This document shows, one piece after another, positions 55,904 to 64,000 of a stretch of DNA of 64,000 bases. This DNA comes from CBIHON01 sp966211965. Lineage in GTDB: Bacteria; Pseudomonadota; Gammaproteobacteria; Burkholderiales; Burkholderiaceae_D. The notes under the pieces were generated by a model. It did no database searches. It saw only the letters and a program-made list of their open reading frames with translations, and was not told the DNA's origin. Location of the stretch: the NCBI GenBank assembly GCA_966211965.1, contig CBIHON010000014.1:49269-113268 (forward strand), read 5' to 3'. Numbering within the stretch: position 1 is the first letter of the stretch; every line of letters begins with the position of its first letter. The translations under genes and the position numbers were made by a program.

Positions 55904-57874
55904 TCAGGCACGAGGGCGCTGGCGATGGAATACCAGCGGGCTGTAAGGCACCGCCGACGGCGGCGGAGAATTCAGGATGCCCGGCTTGATCGCCCCCACG
56001 ACATGCATTTCGCACGGCTTGCAATCGAAGCGCAACGTATAGCGCTCGTTGCCGCTCACCAGCGTCATCGGCTCGGCGCGCACCTGTCCCTGGACACCCT
56101 GCACACCCTTGGCTTGTTTGGGACAGAGGTTGAACGAAAAACGCAGACAGTGCTTGGTGATCATCAGTGACACGTCGCCCGCTTCCTGGTGCGCTTCATA
56201 GGCCGCGTCGATCAGTTGCACGCCATGCTTGTGGTAGAAGGCCCGGGCTTTTTCGTTGTAGACATTGGCCAGATAGGAGAGCTGTGTTTCGGGATAGACC
56301 GGACGCGGCTGCGCGGGCGCCTTGCGCGGCGGACGTGTCCATGCCGCCAGGCGCGCCGCTTCGTGCGCCGCGATCGCATCGCGGCGCAGCGCATTGATAG
56401 TCGCCGCCGGCACGAACCAGGGCTGCGACAGCGAGAGTTCGATTTGTCCAGCCTCGAACATCGTGTTGCCGAGCTTGCCGAGGCTGGCGCGTAACGTCGC
56501 TTCGGCCTGCGCCGCCTGTTGTGCCGGCTGTAACGCGATGGCAGCCTCGATCACGCTGTTGACGCCATCCTCATCGCATATGGCCAGGCGCAAGCCGCCG
56601 GCATGCTCCGAGAGCGTCATGTGCAGCGTCACCTTGCGTTCCGCCGATTTCTTCTGCAACGCCGCCTCCCACTGGTGGTCGCGGTTGCGATGGATCACGC
56701 TGCCGGGTTTGAGTCCGGGCAGGGCACTCAAGGGTTCATTGGGAAAAACGCGCCAGCGCTGGCCGCCCTCGTCCTCGCCCAGCTTCTCCACCCGATTGGC
56801 GAGGATGCCGACCGTGTTGCGTTTGTTCATGTAATTCAGTCCGTCGCCATTGGCCAGCGGCGCATTCGTCTCCAGGTCGAAATGGTCCGCGCTTACCCGG
56901 CTGACTGCGCCCAGTTGCACGCCCACGTACTTGGGCGAATCGAAGGCGCCAATGTCCTGCTGGCGCTCCTGGGCAAAATAATCGGTATGGCCGCGATGGA
57001 AATTCTTGTCCACGTCCGGCGTGAACAACAGGCGCGTGCGTCCGCTGGATGCGCGCGCCAGCTCTGGCCGGCGCTCCAGGATATTGTCGAGCAACTGGCG
57101 GTAGTGGCCGGTGATGTTCTTCACATAGCCGGCGTCTTTGTAGCGCCCTTCGATTTTGAACGAGCGGATGCCGGCGTCGATCAGGGCTTCCAGGTTGCGG
57201 CTCTGGTCGTTGTCTTTCATTGACAGCAAATGCTTTTCATATGCCACCACGCGGCCCTGGCCGTCGGTGAGCGTGTACGGCAGGCGGCAGGCCTGCGAAC
57301 AGTCGCCGCGATTGGCGCTGCGGCCGGTATCCGCATGGGAAATGTAGCACTGTCCGGAAAACGCCACACATAGGGCGCCGTGGATGAAATATTCAAGCGG
57401 GGTGTCGACCGCCTCGCGGATCTTGCTTATCTGCTCCAGGCTCAGTTCGCGTGCCAGGACCAGTTGGGAAAAGCCGACCGCACCCAGGAAATGGGCTTTC
57501 TCCATGGTTCGGATGTCGCACTGCGTGCTGGCATGCAACTGGATGGGCGGCAGATCCATTTCCAGCAACCCCATGTCTTGCACGATGAGCGCATCCACGC
57601 CGGCATCGTACAGTTGCCAGATCTGCTTGCGCGCGGTTTCCAGCTCGGCATCATGCAGGATCGTGTTCATCGTCACGAAGATGCGCGCGTGATAGCGGTG
57701 CGCGAATTCCACCAGTCCAGCGATATCCGTCAGAGGATTGCTGGCGTTATGGCGCGCGCCGAATGCGGGGCCGCCGATATAGACCGCGTCAGCACCATGC
57801 AGGATGGCTTCTCGGCCGATTTCGGTGGTTTTGGCGGGCGATAGCAGTTCAAGGTGGTGGGGTGGCAGTGACAT
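55904..57874 (-). CDS. rlhA: U32-family protein, RlhA-type (23S rRNA hydroxylation)
   Basis: 656 residues from the ATG at 57874; a TTG nine codons upstream is less likely. The U32 signature is clear: ELLSPAKTTEIGREAILHGADAVYIGG, EYFIHGALCVAFSGQCYISH and NRGDCSQACRLPY with the conserved cysteines, followed by a DUF3656-type C-terminal half. The length and the extra domain match RlhA (YdcP), which hydroxylates C2501 of 23S rRNA, and not the 450-residue TrhP. An effect on other RNAs cannot be excluded. Confidence 0.88.
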   Translation of the reverse strand: MSLPPHHLELLSPAKTTEIGREAILHGADAVYIGGPAFGARHNASNPLTDIAGLVEFAHRYHARIFVTMNTILHDAELETARKQIWQLYDAGVDALIVQDMGLLEMDLPPIQLHASTQCDIRTMEKAHFLGAVGFSQLVLARELSLEQISKIREAVDTPLEYFIHGALCVAFSGQCYISHADTGRSANRGDCSQACRLPYTLTDGQGRVVAYEKHLLSMKDNDQSRNLEALIDAGIRSFKIEGRYKDAGYVKNITGHYRQLLDNILERRPELARASSGRTRLLFTPDVDKNFHRGHTDYFAQERQQDIGAFDSPKYVGVQLGAVSRVSADHFDLETNAPLANGDGLNYMNKRNTVGILANRVEKLGEDEGGQRWRVFPNEPLSALPGLKPGSVIHRNRDHQWEAALQKKSAERKVTLHMTLSEHAGGLRLAICDEDGVNSVIEAAIALQPAQQAAQAEATLRASLGKLGNTMFEAGQIELSLSQPWFVPAATINALRRDAIAAHEAARLAAWTRPPRKAPAQPRPVYPETQLSYLANVYNEKARAFYHKHGVQLIDAAYEAHQEAGDVSLMITKHCLRFSFNLCPKQAKGVQGVQGQVRAEPMTLVSGNERYTLRFDCKPCEMHVVGAIKPGILNSPPPSAVPYSPLVFHRQRPRA

Positions 57875-58232
57875 GGGACGGATTCTTTCAGGCAGAGCCA
57901 ATTGCGTAAGGTCAGTAATTCATTGCTGCAACGATCGCGTCTACCGCAGCCGGCTTGCCATAGATGCCGTATGACCGGGGGCCGGCAAGATTGGCACCGG
58001 TACCTGCGGCGCCAGGTTTTTCATTTGCGCTTTCCATTTCATTGTGTCGGGACGGAAGTGGGTTTGCAAGCGGAAAGAACAAAAAACGGTGAGGTCGTTG
58101 CGTCCGGCCGGCACCGAGCGGGTATCAGGATTGCGACCTGATCGTTTCAAGCCCGGTTGCGACGAATGGAGGCTTCTCCGGCAGAGGATGGATTGTATCC
58201 GAAACAGCCGGAGGCAGGCCCCGGCGCCGTCT
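57875..58232. other. Gene-free stretch between rlhA and the isomerase gene
   Basis: 358 bases without a supported gene; the longer minus-strand frames here are not supported by a ribosome binding site or by any recognisable motif. I see no terminator or palindrome. Confidence 0.5.
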
Positions 58233-58595
58233 TCAGGCGGTAAGAACTGCTTTCGAATACAGTGCGCGTTCGATTTCCAGAATTTCCACGCTGAGCTGGA
58301 GCTGACAGGTCGTGATGCCAGAGCAGGTTTCGCGTAACACTTCAAGCAAAGCGCTCGACAAGGCTTGTTTGATTTCAGCCGGTCTGCCATTAAGAAGCGC
58401 AAGCTTCACGTGGACGAATGCGCGTCCGTCGCGGGCAAGGCCAACCAGGAATGTATCGCACGCCAGAGCGCGGCTCTTGATGTCGACTTCTTCGAATTGG
58501 CCGGAAGCGACCAGGGCCTGGTTCAGTTTGGATAAGGTTTGTTTTGCATCGAAGCCGGCAAGATTGCCGGAAAATTCGAGAGTCAGATGGGGCAT
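58233..58595 (-). CDS. 5-carboxymethyl-2-hydroxymuconate isomerase-like protein
   Basis: 120 residues from the ATG at 58595. The start MPHLTLEFSGN provides the catalytic Pro2 of the tautomerase superfamily and matches CHMI. The length is right for the trimeric enzyme. No other homoprotocatechuate genes are nearby, so its substrate here is uncertain. The frame is open much further upstream, but that part crosses other genes. Confidence 0.82.
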   Translation of the reverse strand: MPHLTLEFSGNLAGFDAKQTLSKLNQALVASGQFEEVDIKSRALACDTFLVGLARDGRAFVHVKLALLNGRPAEIKQALSSALLEVLRETCSGITTCQLQLSVEILEIERALYSKAVLTA

Positions 58596-58708
58596 ATGCT
58601 TCGCGTGGTTTGGGCTGAGGGTGAGAATTATAAAAGTAAATGGGAGCGACTCGCCCGCTTGCCGGCCCGTCAACCTTAAATTTTCGGATTGAAATAGCGA
58701 AGAATGGA

Positions 58709-58770
58709 GAATCGTAGGATGAGTGAAACCCATCAGCCTTGCATGATGGGTTTCACCCATCCTACGATTC
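58709..58770. repeat. Perfect-type palindrome, 27-bp arms (REP-like)
   Basis: Arms at 58709-58735 and 58744-58770 are reverse complements with one mismatch and an 8-base loop. They contain the GTAGGATG/CATCCTAC core also seen at 33090-33142. The right arm covers the stop codon of the minus-strand membrane protein gene. Confidence 0.9.
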
Positions 58771-59566
58771 ATCTTTTTACCGTTTGCTTCAACCGGAAAA
58801 ATAAAGCTTGCCGGTCCACGAGTGTCCAAGCCTTGACCGAGCCATGAACCACCGCTGCCGCAACGGTCGCGGCGGCAAAAGAGATCAATATTCCCTGCGT
58901 CGGCAGCAGCAAAGTCAGCGTCAGGCAAAACGTGACGAACGAGTAGAGCCCGGATGCCATCGCCTTCAGCAAGGCCACCACGAAGGGCGCCCCGTTGGCC
59001 GTATGCGAGAACACTGCCAGCACGATGCCTAGAATCGGAAACACCGCAAGCAGCCCGCTCCACGCCGGACCGATGCTTGAGGATAGTGCGGTGACCGCAA
59101 GCGTCAGCGCCGCGCCGGCCGCCATGCGAAAGATCAGTTCCTGACGCGGTAAAACACTTGGCGCCGCCGCTGTTGCTATCGACGGAAAAAACCGCGGGGC
59201 GGCGAGCAAGGTTGCCAGCGCGATGCCGAGCGCAATAAAGGCCGAGAGCGGCATCAGCCTCAGTATGAATGCGGCGAGCAACCATGCGCATAGCCCGAGC
59301 GCGGTCGACTGCGGCCAGCTCCTGTGCAGGCAGGTCCAGGAATAAGCCAGGCTGAAGGCAACCGAGGCGAACACCGCCGACAAGGAAAGCGTTGCCGCCT
59401 GTGCGGCGAAGAGGGGGCCTTTTTCCAGCGCCAGAAAAAGCAGGATAGGTCCGGACACAATCGGAAAACCGGCAAGCCATCCGGCGACACCCGGCCCCCA
59501 TCGCTTGCCGGCGAGAGACACCAGAGCGAGGAAGGCGGGCACAAGAAACAGTTTGAGGACAAGCAC
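58769..59566 (-). CDS. Conserved integral membrane protein with internal duplication
   Basis: 265 residues, about eight to nine hydrophobic spans. Two halves repeat: GVAGWLAGFPIVSGPILLFLALEKG (about residues 25-50) and WSGLLAVFPILGIVLAVFSHTANG (about residues 170-193), each followed by a Gly-Ala-Pro/Gly-Pro-Leu-F and Ala-rich helix. No characterised family is recognised; a small transporter or membrane scaffold is possible. It is followed upstream on the same strand by an EamA transporter gene. Confidence 0.7.
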   Translation of the reverse strand: MLVLKLFLVPAFLALVSLAGKRWGPGVAGWLAGFPIVSGPILLFLALEKGPLFAAQAATLSLSAVFASVAFSLAYSWTCLHRSWPQSTALGLCAWLLAAFILRLMPLSAFIALGIALATLLAAPRFFPSIATAAAPSVLPRQELIFRMAAGAALTLAVTALSSSIGPAWSGLLAVFPILGIVLAVFSHTANGAPFVVALLKAMASGLYSFVTFCLTLTLLLPTQGILISFAAATVAAAVVHGSVKAWTLVDRQALFFRLKQTVKR

Positions 59567-59587
59567 AGTGGGAACGAGGTATGGAAA

Positions 59588-60481
59588 CTATTTCGAGCGC
59601 TCTGCGGCAATCCGCGGCGCCGGATTTTTGCGCATCGAAAGGAACAGGCCGCCGACGATCAGGATTGTGCCGGCAATCAATGACGGGGTCGGCGCTTCGC
59701 CCAGCGCCAGCACGGCGAGGCTGACGCCGACCACCGGCATCAGGGCTGTAAACATCGACGCCTTGGCGCCGATTTGGCGCACCGCCAGATTAAAAAAAAG
59801 AACCGATATCACGCTTACCAGCACGCCATGATAGAGCGTCTGAATCGCCATCGCGCCCGGATCGAGCGCGAACACGGAGAATCCCTTGACTAAAAAATAG
59901 GCGGGAACATACAGCAATCCCCCGACCTGGATCACGCCGACCACCGCCAGCGGATCGGTATTCCAGCGCCGCATCAGCACGGTATAAAACGACCACATCA
60001 AAGCCGCGCCCATGAACAGCAAGTCACCGCGCCAGGCATGCTCATAGCCGGCGAGCGGCGTTTGCAATATGCTGCCGGCCTTGATTGCCAGCACGCCGAG
60101 CACCAGCAGGGTCAGCCCCGCAACCGGGAGGCGCTCCTGCCGGTCCAGCATGATCCTGGCCAGCAGCGCGGTGAAGACCGGGGTGAAAGCGGGATAGATC
60201 AGCGAACTGTGCGAGGCCGGCGCCCATTGCAAGCCGCCGATCAACACCAGGTTGTATAGCGGCCCGGCCAGCAGGATCAATACCAGCGCGCGCTGCCAGC
60301 CGATGCCGCAGGCATTCCAGGCGCCGCGCCTGATGAAGAGCGGCAGCATGATCAATCCGCTCGCGGCGAAGCGCAGCAGCGTCAAATCGGGCGCCGTCAT
60401 GGCGGCGCGATAGCCGAACATTGCGACCACCGGTTGCGCACCCCAGACCAGCGCAACCGTCAAGCCGTAGAAGAATCCCAT
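59588..60481 (-). CDS. EamA/DMT-family transporter
   Basis: 297 residues from the ATG at 60481 with GGCAGG close by. It has ten spans in two EamA repeats (LTVALVWGAQPVVAMFGYR ... PAFTPVFTALLARIML; then FMGAALMWSFYTVLMRRW ... LMPVVGVSLAVLALGE). These proteins export small metabolites such as amino acids. The substrate is unknown. It is separated by 21 bases from the membrane protein gene downstream. Confidence 0.9.
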   Translation of the reverse strand: MGFFYGLTVALVWGAQPVVAMFGYRAAMTAPDLTLLRFAASGLIMLPLFIRRGAWNACGIGWQRALVLILLAGPLYNLVLIGGLQWAPASHSSLIYPAFTPVFTALLARIMLDRQERLPVAGLTLLVLGVLAIKAGSILQTPLAGYEHAWRGDLLFMGAALMWSFYTVLMRRWNTDPLAVVGVIQVGGLLYVPAYFLVKGFSVFALDPGAMAIQTLYHGVLVSVISVLFFNLAVRQIGAKASMFTALMPVVGVSLAVLALGEAPTPSLIAGTILIVGGLFLSMRKNPAPRIAAERSK

Positions 60482-60666
60482 TACCTGCCGCCTTTGAGAT
60501 CGCATCCGGCCGGCGCATCGCCATCAGAGCACGGCGTCGGCATGATGATAAGTCCCGGCGATGGCCATCCACGGCCATCTGCCTTGAGAAGATTGAGATG
60601 ATCGATAAAGATTTTTTCGAAATAAATCTGCAGCGCGGTTTGGATTCCGGTGACTTTCATACGCTC

Positions 60667-61473
60667 TTAAATAATCGAAAAATCATTATTCCGCAAATCC
60701 GTGACCAGCATATAGCCCGGCGCATGCGTGATGCAAAAGCTTGGCCGGGCATGGCTCAGCACGGCTTGCGGCGTGGCGCCGCAAGCCCAGAACACCGGCA
60801 ATTCGTCCGCATGGACATCGACCGCATCGCCGTAGTCCGGTTGGCCCAGGTCGGTGATGCCGATCAAGGCCGGATCGCCGATATGGACCGGCGCGCCATG
60901 CACGCCCGGAAAGCGCGACGTGATCTGGATCGCGCGAATCGCGTCGGCCGCTTTCATCGGGCGCATCGTCACCACCAGCGGGCCGTGAAAATTCCCGGCC
61001 CTGCCGGTCTCGATATTGGTGCGATACATCGGGACGTTGCGCTGTTGGTCGATGTGGCGAATGCCGATGCCGTTCTCAATCAGCGAATGCTCGAAGGTGA
61101 ACGAGCAGCCGATGACGAACGCCACCAAGTCGTCGCGCCAGTACTCGGCAATGCCGTTCGGCTCGGCCATCAGTTCACCACTGCGAAACACCCGATAGCG
61201 CGGAGCGTCGGTGCGTATGTCGAGATCGCATCCGAGCGCAGGTATCCGCGGATCGCCAACTTCGGAAATGGCGATCAAGGGACAGGGTTTCGGATTCTTT
61301 TGGCAGAAGCGATGAAAGTCGCTCGCCTCGGCGGCCGGAAGGATGACGAAATTGGCCTGCACAAAGCCGGGCGCCAGGCCGGCTGTCGGCTGACGCCATT
61401 CTCCGCGCCGGATGGCGGCGCGCAGTGCGGCGGGGGAAAGGGAAGAGACGGCTGGCTGGGCAGAGGCGGTCAT
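60667..61473 (-). CDS. DUF1445/UPF0317 putative hydro-lyase
   Basis: 268 residues from the ATG at 61473, where GGAGAAAAC is ideal; a longer frame exists but has no RBS. AALRAAIRRGEWRQPTAGLAPGFVQANFVILP, VGDPRIPALGCDLDIRTDAPRYRV and the FTFEHSL and TRFPGVHGAPVHIGDP-like segments define the family, which is structurally linked to D-glutamate cyclase. A divergent LysR regulator 100 bases away probably controls it. Confidence 0.9.
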   Translation of the reverse strand: MTASAQPAVSSLSPAALRAAIRRGEWRQPTAGLAPGFVQANFVILPAAEASDFHRFCQKNPKPCPLIAISEVGDPRIPALGCDLDIRTDAPRYRVFRSGELMAEPNGIAEYWRDDLVAFVIGCSFTFEHSLIENGIGIRHIDQQRNVPMYRTNIETGRAGNFHGPLVVTMRPMKAADAIRAIQITSRFPGVHGAPVHIGDPALIGITDLGQPDYGDAVDVHADELPVFWACGATPQAVLSHARPSFCITHAPGYMLVTDLRNNDFSII

Positions 61474-61573
61474 GTTTTCTCCGGTATGAAAGAGCGGGCA
61501 TTGCCAATATATGCCAAGCGATCGATAGAATATAATCAAAAATATCTGAAATTAACGATAAATAATTTTTATC

Positions 61574-62479
61574 ATGCGTGCATCCCTCCAGCAGATTGAA
61601 AGCTTCTATTGGGTCGCCCGCCTGGGCGGCTTTCACGCGGCGGCGCGTCATCAGCACCTGACCCAGCCGACCGTTACGGCGAGAATCCAGGAGCTTGAAG
61701 AAATCCTCGGCGCCAAGCTGTTCGAGCGCGGCGGTTACCGCGCCGAGATCACGCCGCTGGGGCGCGATGTCCTGGCTCAGGCCGAGAAACTGCTTCAGTT
61801 GGCGGACGACATCGAGAAGACTGCAAAGCGTCGTAATCCGATGCGCGGGCTGTTGCGCCTGGGCACCAACGAATCGACCGCGATGGCCGGCCTGATCGAC
61901 CTGTTGAGTGCGCTCAAGACCACTTATCCCGAACTGCGCGTGGAGTTGACGATTGACGTCGGAACCACGCTGAGCCGCAAGCTCAATGCGCGCGAACTCG
62001 ACATCACATTGCTGACCGATCCGGTGTCGGCGCCGCACGTCATCGATGAAGCGATCGGCCGCGCCGATCTGCAATGGGTTTCCTGCGCGCGCCAGGTTCT
62101 GCCAAAAAGAGAATTGACGCCGGCTGATCTCGCCGGTTTGCCGATCGTCGTCACGCCGCCGCCGTCTTCGCTGCATGGCGTGATGGCGGAATGGTTTCGC
62201 AGCGCGCACTGTCCCTTCGAAAACTTCAGCACGTGCAATTCAGTGTGGTTGATGGCGCAGCTGGTCGCTGCCGGCCATGCGATTGCGCTGCTGCCGCGTT
62301 CGATCGTCCAACCCGGCATCGACAGCGGCATTCTGCGCGCTTTGGCGGTCAAGCCTCAGATCGCGCCGCGTACCTACTACGTATCCTATCTGCGGCAAGA
62401 GCAGGGACTGGCGGACGGCGCGATCGTGCGCATGGCGCAGGATGTGTTGACGCGAAGCGGGCTGCTGCGGCCTTTGTGA
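61574..62479 (+). CDS. LysR-family transcriptional regulator
   Basis: 301 residues. N-terminal winged helix (SLQQIESFYWVARLGGFHAAARHQHLTQPTVTARIQELEE) and a C-terminal substrate-binding domain from about residue 90. It is divergent from the DUF1445 gene, a typical target arrangement. A GATAAA/TTTATC inverted pair lies just before the ATG (61557-61573). Confidence 0.94.
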   Translation: MRASLQQIESFYWVARLGGFHAAARHQHLTQPTVTARIQELEEILGAKLFERGGYRAEITPLGRDVLAQAEKLLQLADDIEKTAKRRNPMRGLLRLGTNESTAMAGLIDLLSALKTTYPELRVELTIDVGTTLSRKLNARELDITLLTDPVSAPHVIDEAIGRADLQWVSCARQVLPKRELTPADLAGLPIVVTPPPSSLHGVMAEWFRSAHCPFENFSTCNSVWLMAQLVAAGHAIALLPRSIVQPGIDSGILRALAVKPQIAPRTYYVSYLRQEQGLADGAIVRMAQDVLTRSGLLRPL

Positions 62480-62516
62480 GGGAGGTTTTGATTCGCGACA
62501 AACAAAGAAAATGCGG

Positions 62517-63947
62517 TCAGGGCATGATGCTGGTAACGATCTGGCGCCTGCCTTTATGATCGAAATTCCCGCCATACGCAGACATCACCGGCGGCGAACC
62601 GACATTGCCGTTGATGAAGTCATGCGCCATGAACCCGACGACCGGCAGGCCGTAATAGACGGCGTTGCGCGGCGTGCTGTTATTGATCGTGGTGTTGGCG
62701 TTCGGCAGCATGTGCGCGCTGCTTGGTGTTTTCGTGACGAGGGGAAAGTTGAGCGTTGCCCAGCCATTGGTGTAGAAGCCCCTGCGAATATTCACGTTCG
62801 TCGAATTCAAGAGATTGGAAGCCTTGCCCAGGGTATTCTGAAACGTCAGCACGTTGGCGCTCCAGCAAAGTATCGGAGGTGAAGCGATCGGCTGTCCAAG
62901 CGTCGATATTTCCGTGGCTCTGGCTTCTTCCCGGTCATATTGGCTTCCGTTCATTTCAGCGTGGTCGCAAGATCCGCCCACTCCGAAATTGCTTTCAAAC
63001 GGACGGGTAGCCGCCGTGTTGAGGCGCAAGCCGTTTTGCAAGGGATCGTTGTCGACGTAAGACGATTTGGTTGGAAAAGTGAGAATCCAGTCCGTGCCGG
63101 ATTGCGTACCGGTATCCAGGATGAATTCGTTGATCGTGCTGCTGAACATCAGCACCGCACTAACCGGGTCGGCCGGATTGGCGGCGGTTGCCGTCCAGTC
63201 GGACACGACGATGTTGCCGTCGTCGTCGATGATCTTGCTGATCTTCGGGAATACGCTTCCCAGGTTAGGTACAGCGGAACCGGGTGCGGACCACAATGGT
63301 GACACGGTGTTGAAATCGGCCAGCGCCACCGGGTTATAGCTATAGTCGGTGCCACTGTTAACGTTGATCAGCGAAGCTGACCCCATCAAGCCGCCACTGC
63401 CTTTTGCTATCGCGCCCGAGAATGCGGCATCATTCAACACAGCGCAATTGGCCGGCACGCCGGCAGCGGTGTGGAGGATGCCAGTGGTGATGGTGCCGGT
63501 GATATTGCCCATTTCGATGATTTCGAAATGGCCTTCATTGGTGCGATCGAGACTTGGGCTTTCGGCGTCGATGCCGGCGTACGCCGCATTGCTGAATGCG
63601 AGCTGGTAGCCGTTGGCTTTAAATGAGGGAGTGGTGCACGAGTTGTCGACCGTGATCAGTTTCGCGCCTTGCGTTGCATCGAGGCCATTGACCGGTACCA
63701 CCGCAGCGGCCCATACATCGAACGGCGACAGGTATAGATTGAAATCCAGCGCCGGCTTGCCGTTTTTCCCTTCGAGGAAGCGTACTTTCACCGCCTTCGT
63801 GTTGCTCGTCGTGTTCACGATGGACAGGTAGGTGTTATAGCTTCCTGTTGCTCCAGCCCGCACGGTGTAATAGGGATAAATCAATGCCTGGCCTAATCCG
63901 GCGGGATTAACGTGTACGGCGCCGGCGAGGCTTGACGCGCCGATCAC
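62517..63947 (-). CDS. Large secreted or surface protein of unknown function, N-terminal signal interrupted
   Basis: 476 residues in the open frame, which starts at a GTG (63947). The mature part starts AVHVNPAGLGQALIYPYYTVRAG and is a long beta-rich protein with many Asn, Thr, Ser and Gly, several Cys and a final RQIVTSIMP. Similar proteins in Burkholderiales have an ordinary signal peptide in front of 'VHVNPxGxGQxLxxPYYT'. Here only VIGASSLAGA is open, and an in-frame TAA lies at 63966-63968. The function is unknown. Confidence 0.65.
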   Translation of the reverse strand: MIGASSLAGAVHVNPAGLGQALIYPYYTVRAGATGSYNTYLSIVNTTSNTKAVKVRFLEGKNGKPALDFNLYLSPFDVWAAAVVPVNGLDATQGAKLITVDNSCTTPSFKANGYQLAFSNAAYAGIDAESPSLDRTNEGHFEIIEMGNITGTITTGILHTAAGVPANCAVLNDAAFSGAIAKGSGGLMGSASLINVNSGTDYSYNPVALADFNTVSPLWSAPGSAVPNLGSVFPKISKIIDDDGNIVVSDWTATAANPADPVSAVLMFSSTINEFILDTGTQSGTDWILTFPTKSSYVDNDPLQNGLRLNTAATRPFESNFGVGGSCDHAEMNGSQYDREEARATEISTLGQPIASPPILCWSANVLTFQNTLGKASNLLNSTNVNIRRGFYTNGWATLNFPLVTKTPSSAHMLPNANTTINNSTPRNAVYYGLPVVGFMAHDFINGNVGSPPVMSAYGGNFDHKGRRQIVTSIMP

Positions 63948-64000
63948 ACTAGAGCGGTTCGCGATTTAATGTAAGGTGTAGCCGCAATGCTTGAACCAGC

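Noticed and set aside
58403..59501. Long upstream extension of the isomerase gene (422 codons in total).
   Set aside because: It crosses the palindrome and the membrane protein gene in another frame; the CHMI fold begins at the ATG at 58595 with the needed Pro2.
61557..61573. GATAAA-TTTATC inverted pair before the LysR gene as its binding site.
   Set aside because: Too short and AT-rich for a confident LysR box; noted only in the LysR entry.

Overview
The window looks like a chromosomal segment of a betaproteobacterium of the Burkholderiales, most likely the family Oxalobacteraceae (Herminiimonas, Collimonas, Herbaspirillum or Janthinobacterium type). The grounds are the style of the type VI secretion genes, a Neisseria/Burkholderia-type general porin, a DUF3579 protein, a CobD/CbiB-family protein outside any cobalamin operon, an etfBA operon with a LiuR-like site, and a moderately high GC content. 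I cannot name the genus from sequence alone. Apart from a few gaps the window is densely coding, and I see no rRNA, tRNA, CRISPR array, insertion sequence or prophage.

Region 1 (99-16517, all + strand) is a type VI secretion (T6SS) block. It starts with an envelope-signalling trio: a Ser/Thr kinase with a periplasmic PEGA domain, a periplasmic TPR-PEGA protein and a TPR lipoprotein. Then follow hcp, tssJ, tssK, tssL, tssM, tagF, an ImpE/TagJ gene, tssE, tssF and tssG. The sheath genes tssB and tssC, the unfoldase tssH (clpV), tssI (vgrG) and a recognisable tssA are not in the window. Two short unannotated reading frames with good ribosome binding sites (4071-4172 and 6463-6549) and a large palindromic element (4738-4856) sit between the large genes.

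Region 2 (16868-28463) is mixed. It holds a PAP2 phosphatase, glnS, a porin, an alpha carbonic anhydrase with a long charged N-terminal extension, a LytS/LytTR two-component system with a small 2TM protein, an orphan amino-acid-type binding protein, a glycerophosphodiesterase, and two secreted proteins built from one repeated module.

Region 3 (28592-41512) is core metabolism and translation: alaS with a Nudix gene, tusA-like, etfB-etfA, a large acyl-CoA dehydrogenase, the rpsP-rimM-trmD-rplS operon, a CoA-pyrophosphatase Nudix gene and a CobD/CbiB-family membrane protein.

Region 4 (41718-51768) holds DUF3579, a solute-binding protein, ohr/ohrR with a perfect palindromic operator, dacB, a lemA-TPM-TPM operon, an EamA transporter remnant, pyrF, an FMN reductase, two tandem GGDEF proteins with degenerate active sites and a rhomboid protease.

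Region 5 (51848-64000) is mostly on the minus strand. It contains a 750-residue GGDEF protein that seems to carry a second, degenerate GGDEF-like domain, RNase Z, PncC/CinA-C, an RlhA-type U32 protein, a small tautomerase-like isomerase, a duplicated membrane protein, an EamA transporter, a DUF1445 hydro-lyase with a divergent LysR regulator, and a large surface or secreted protein whose signal peptide is interrupted at the window edge.

The most interesting points are the PEGA/TPR kinase trio in front of the T6SS, the translationally coupled small ORF before tssL, the cluster of normal and degenerate GGDEF proteins, and the repeat-module secreted proteins.
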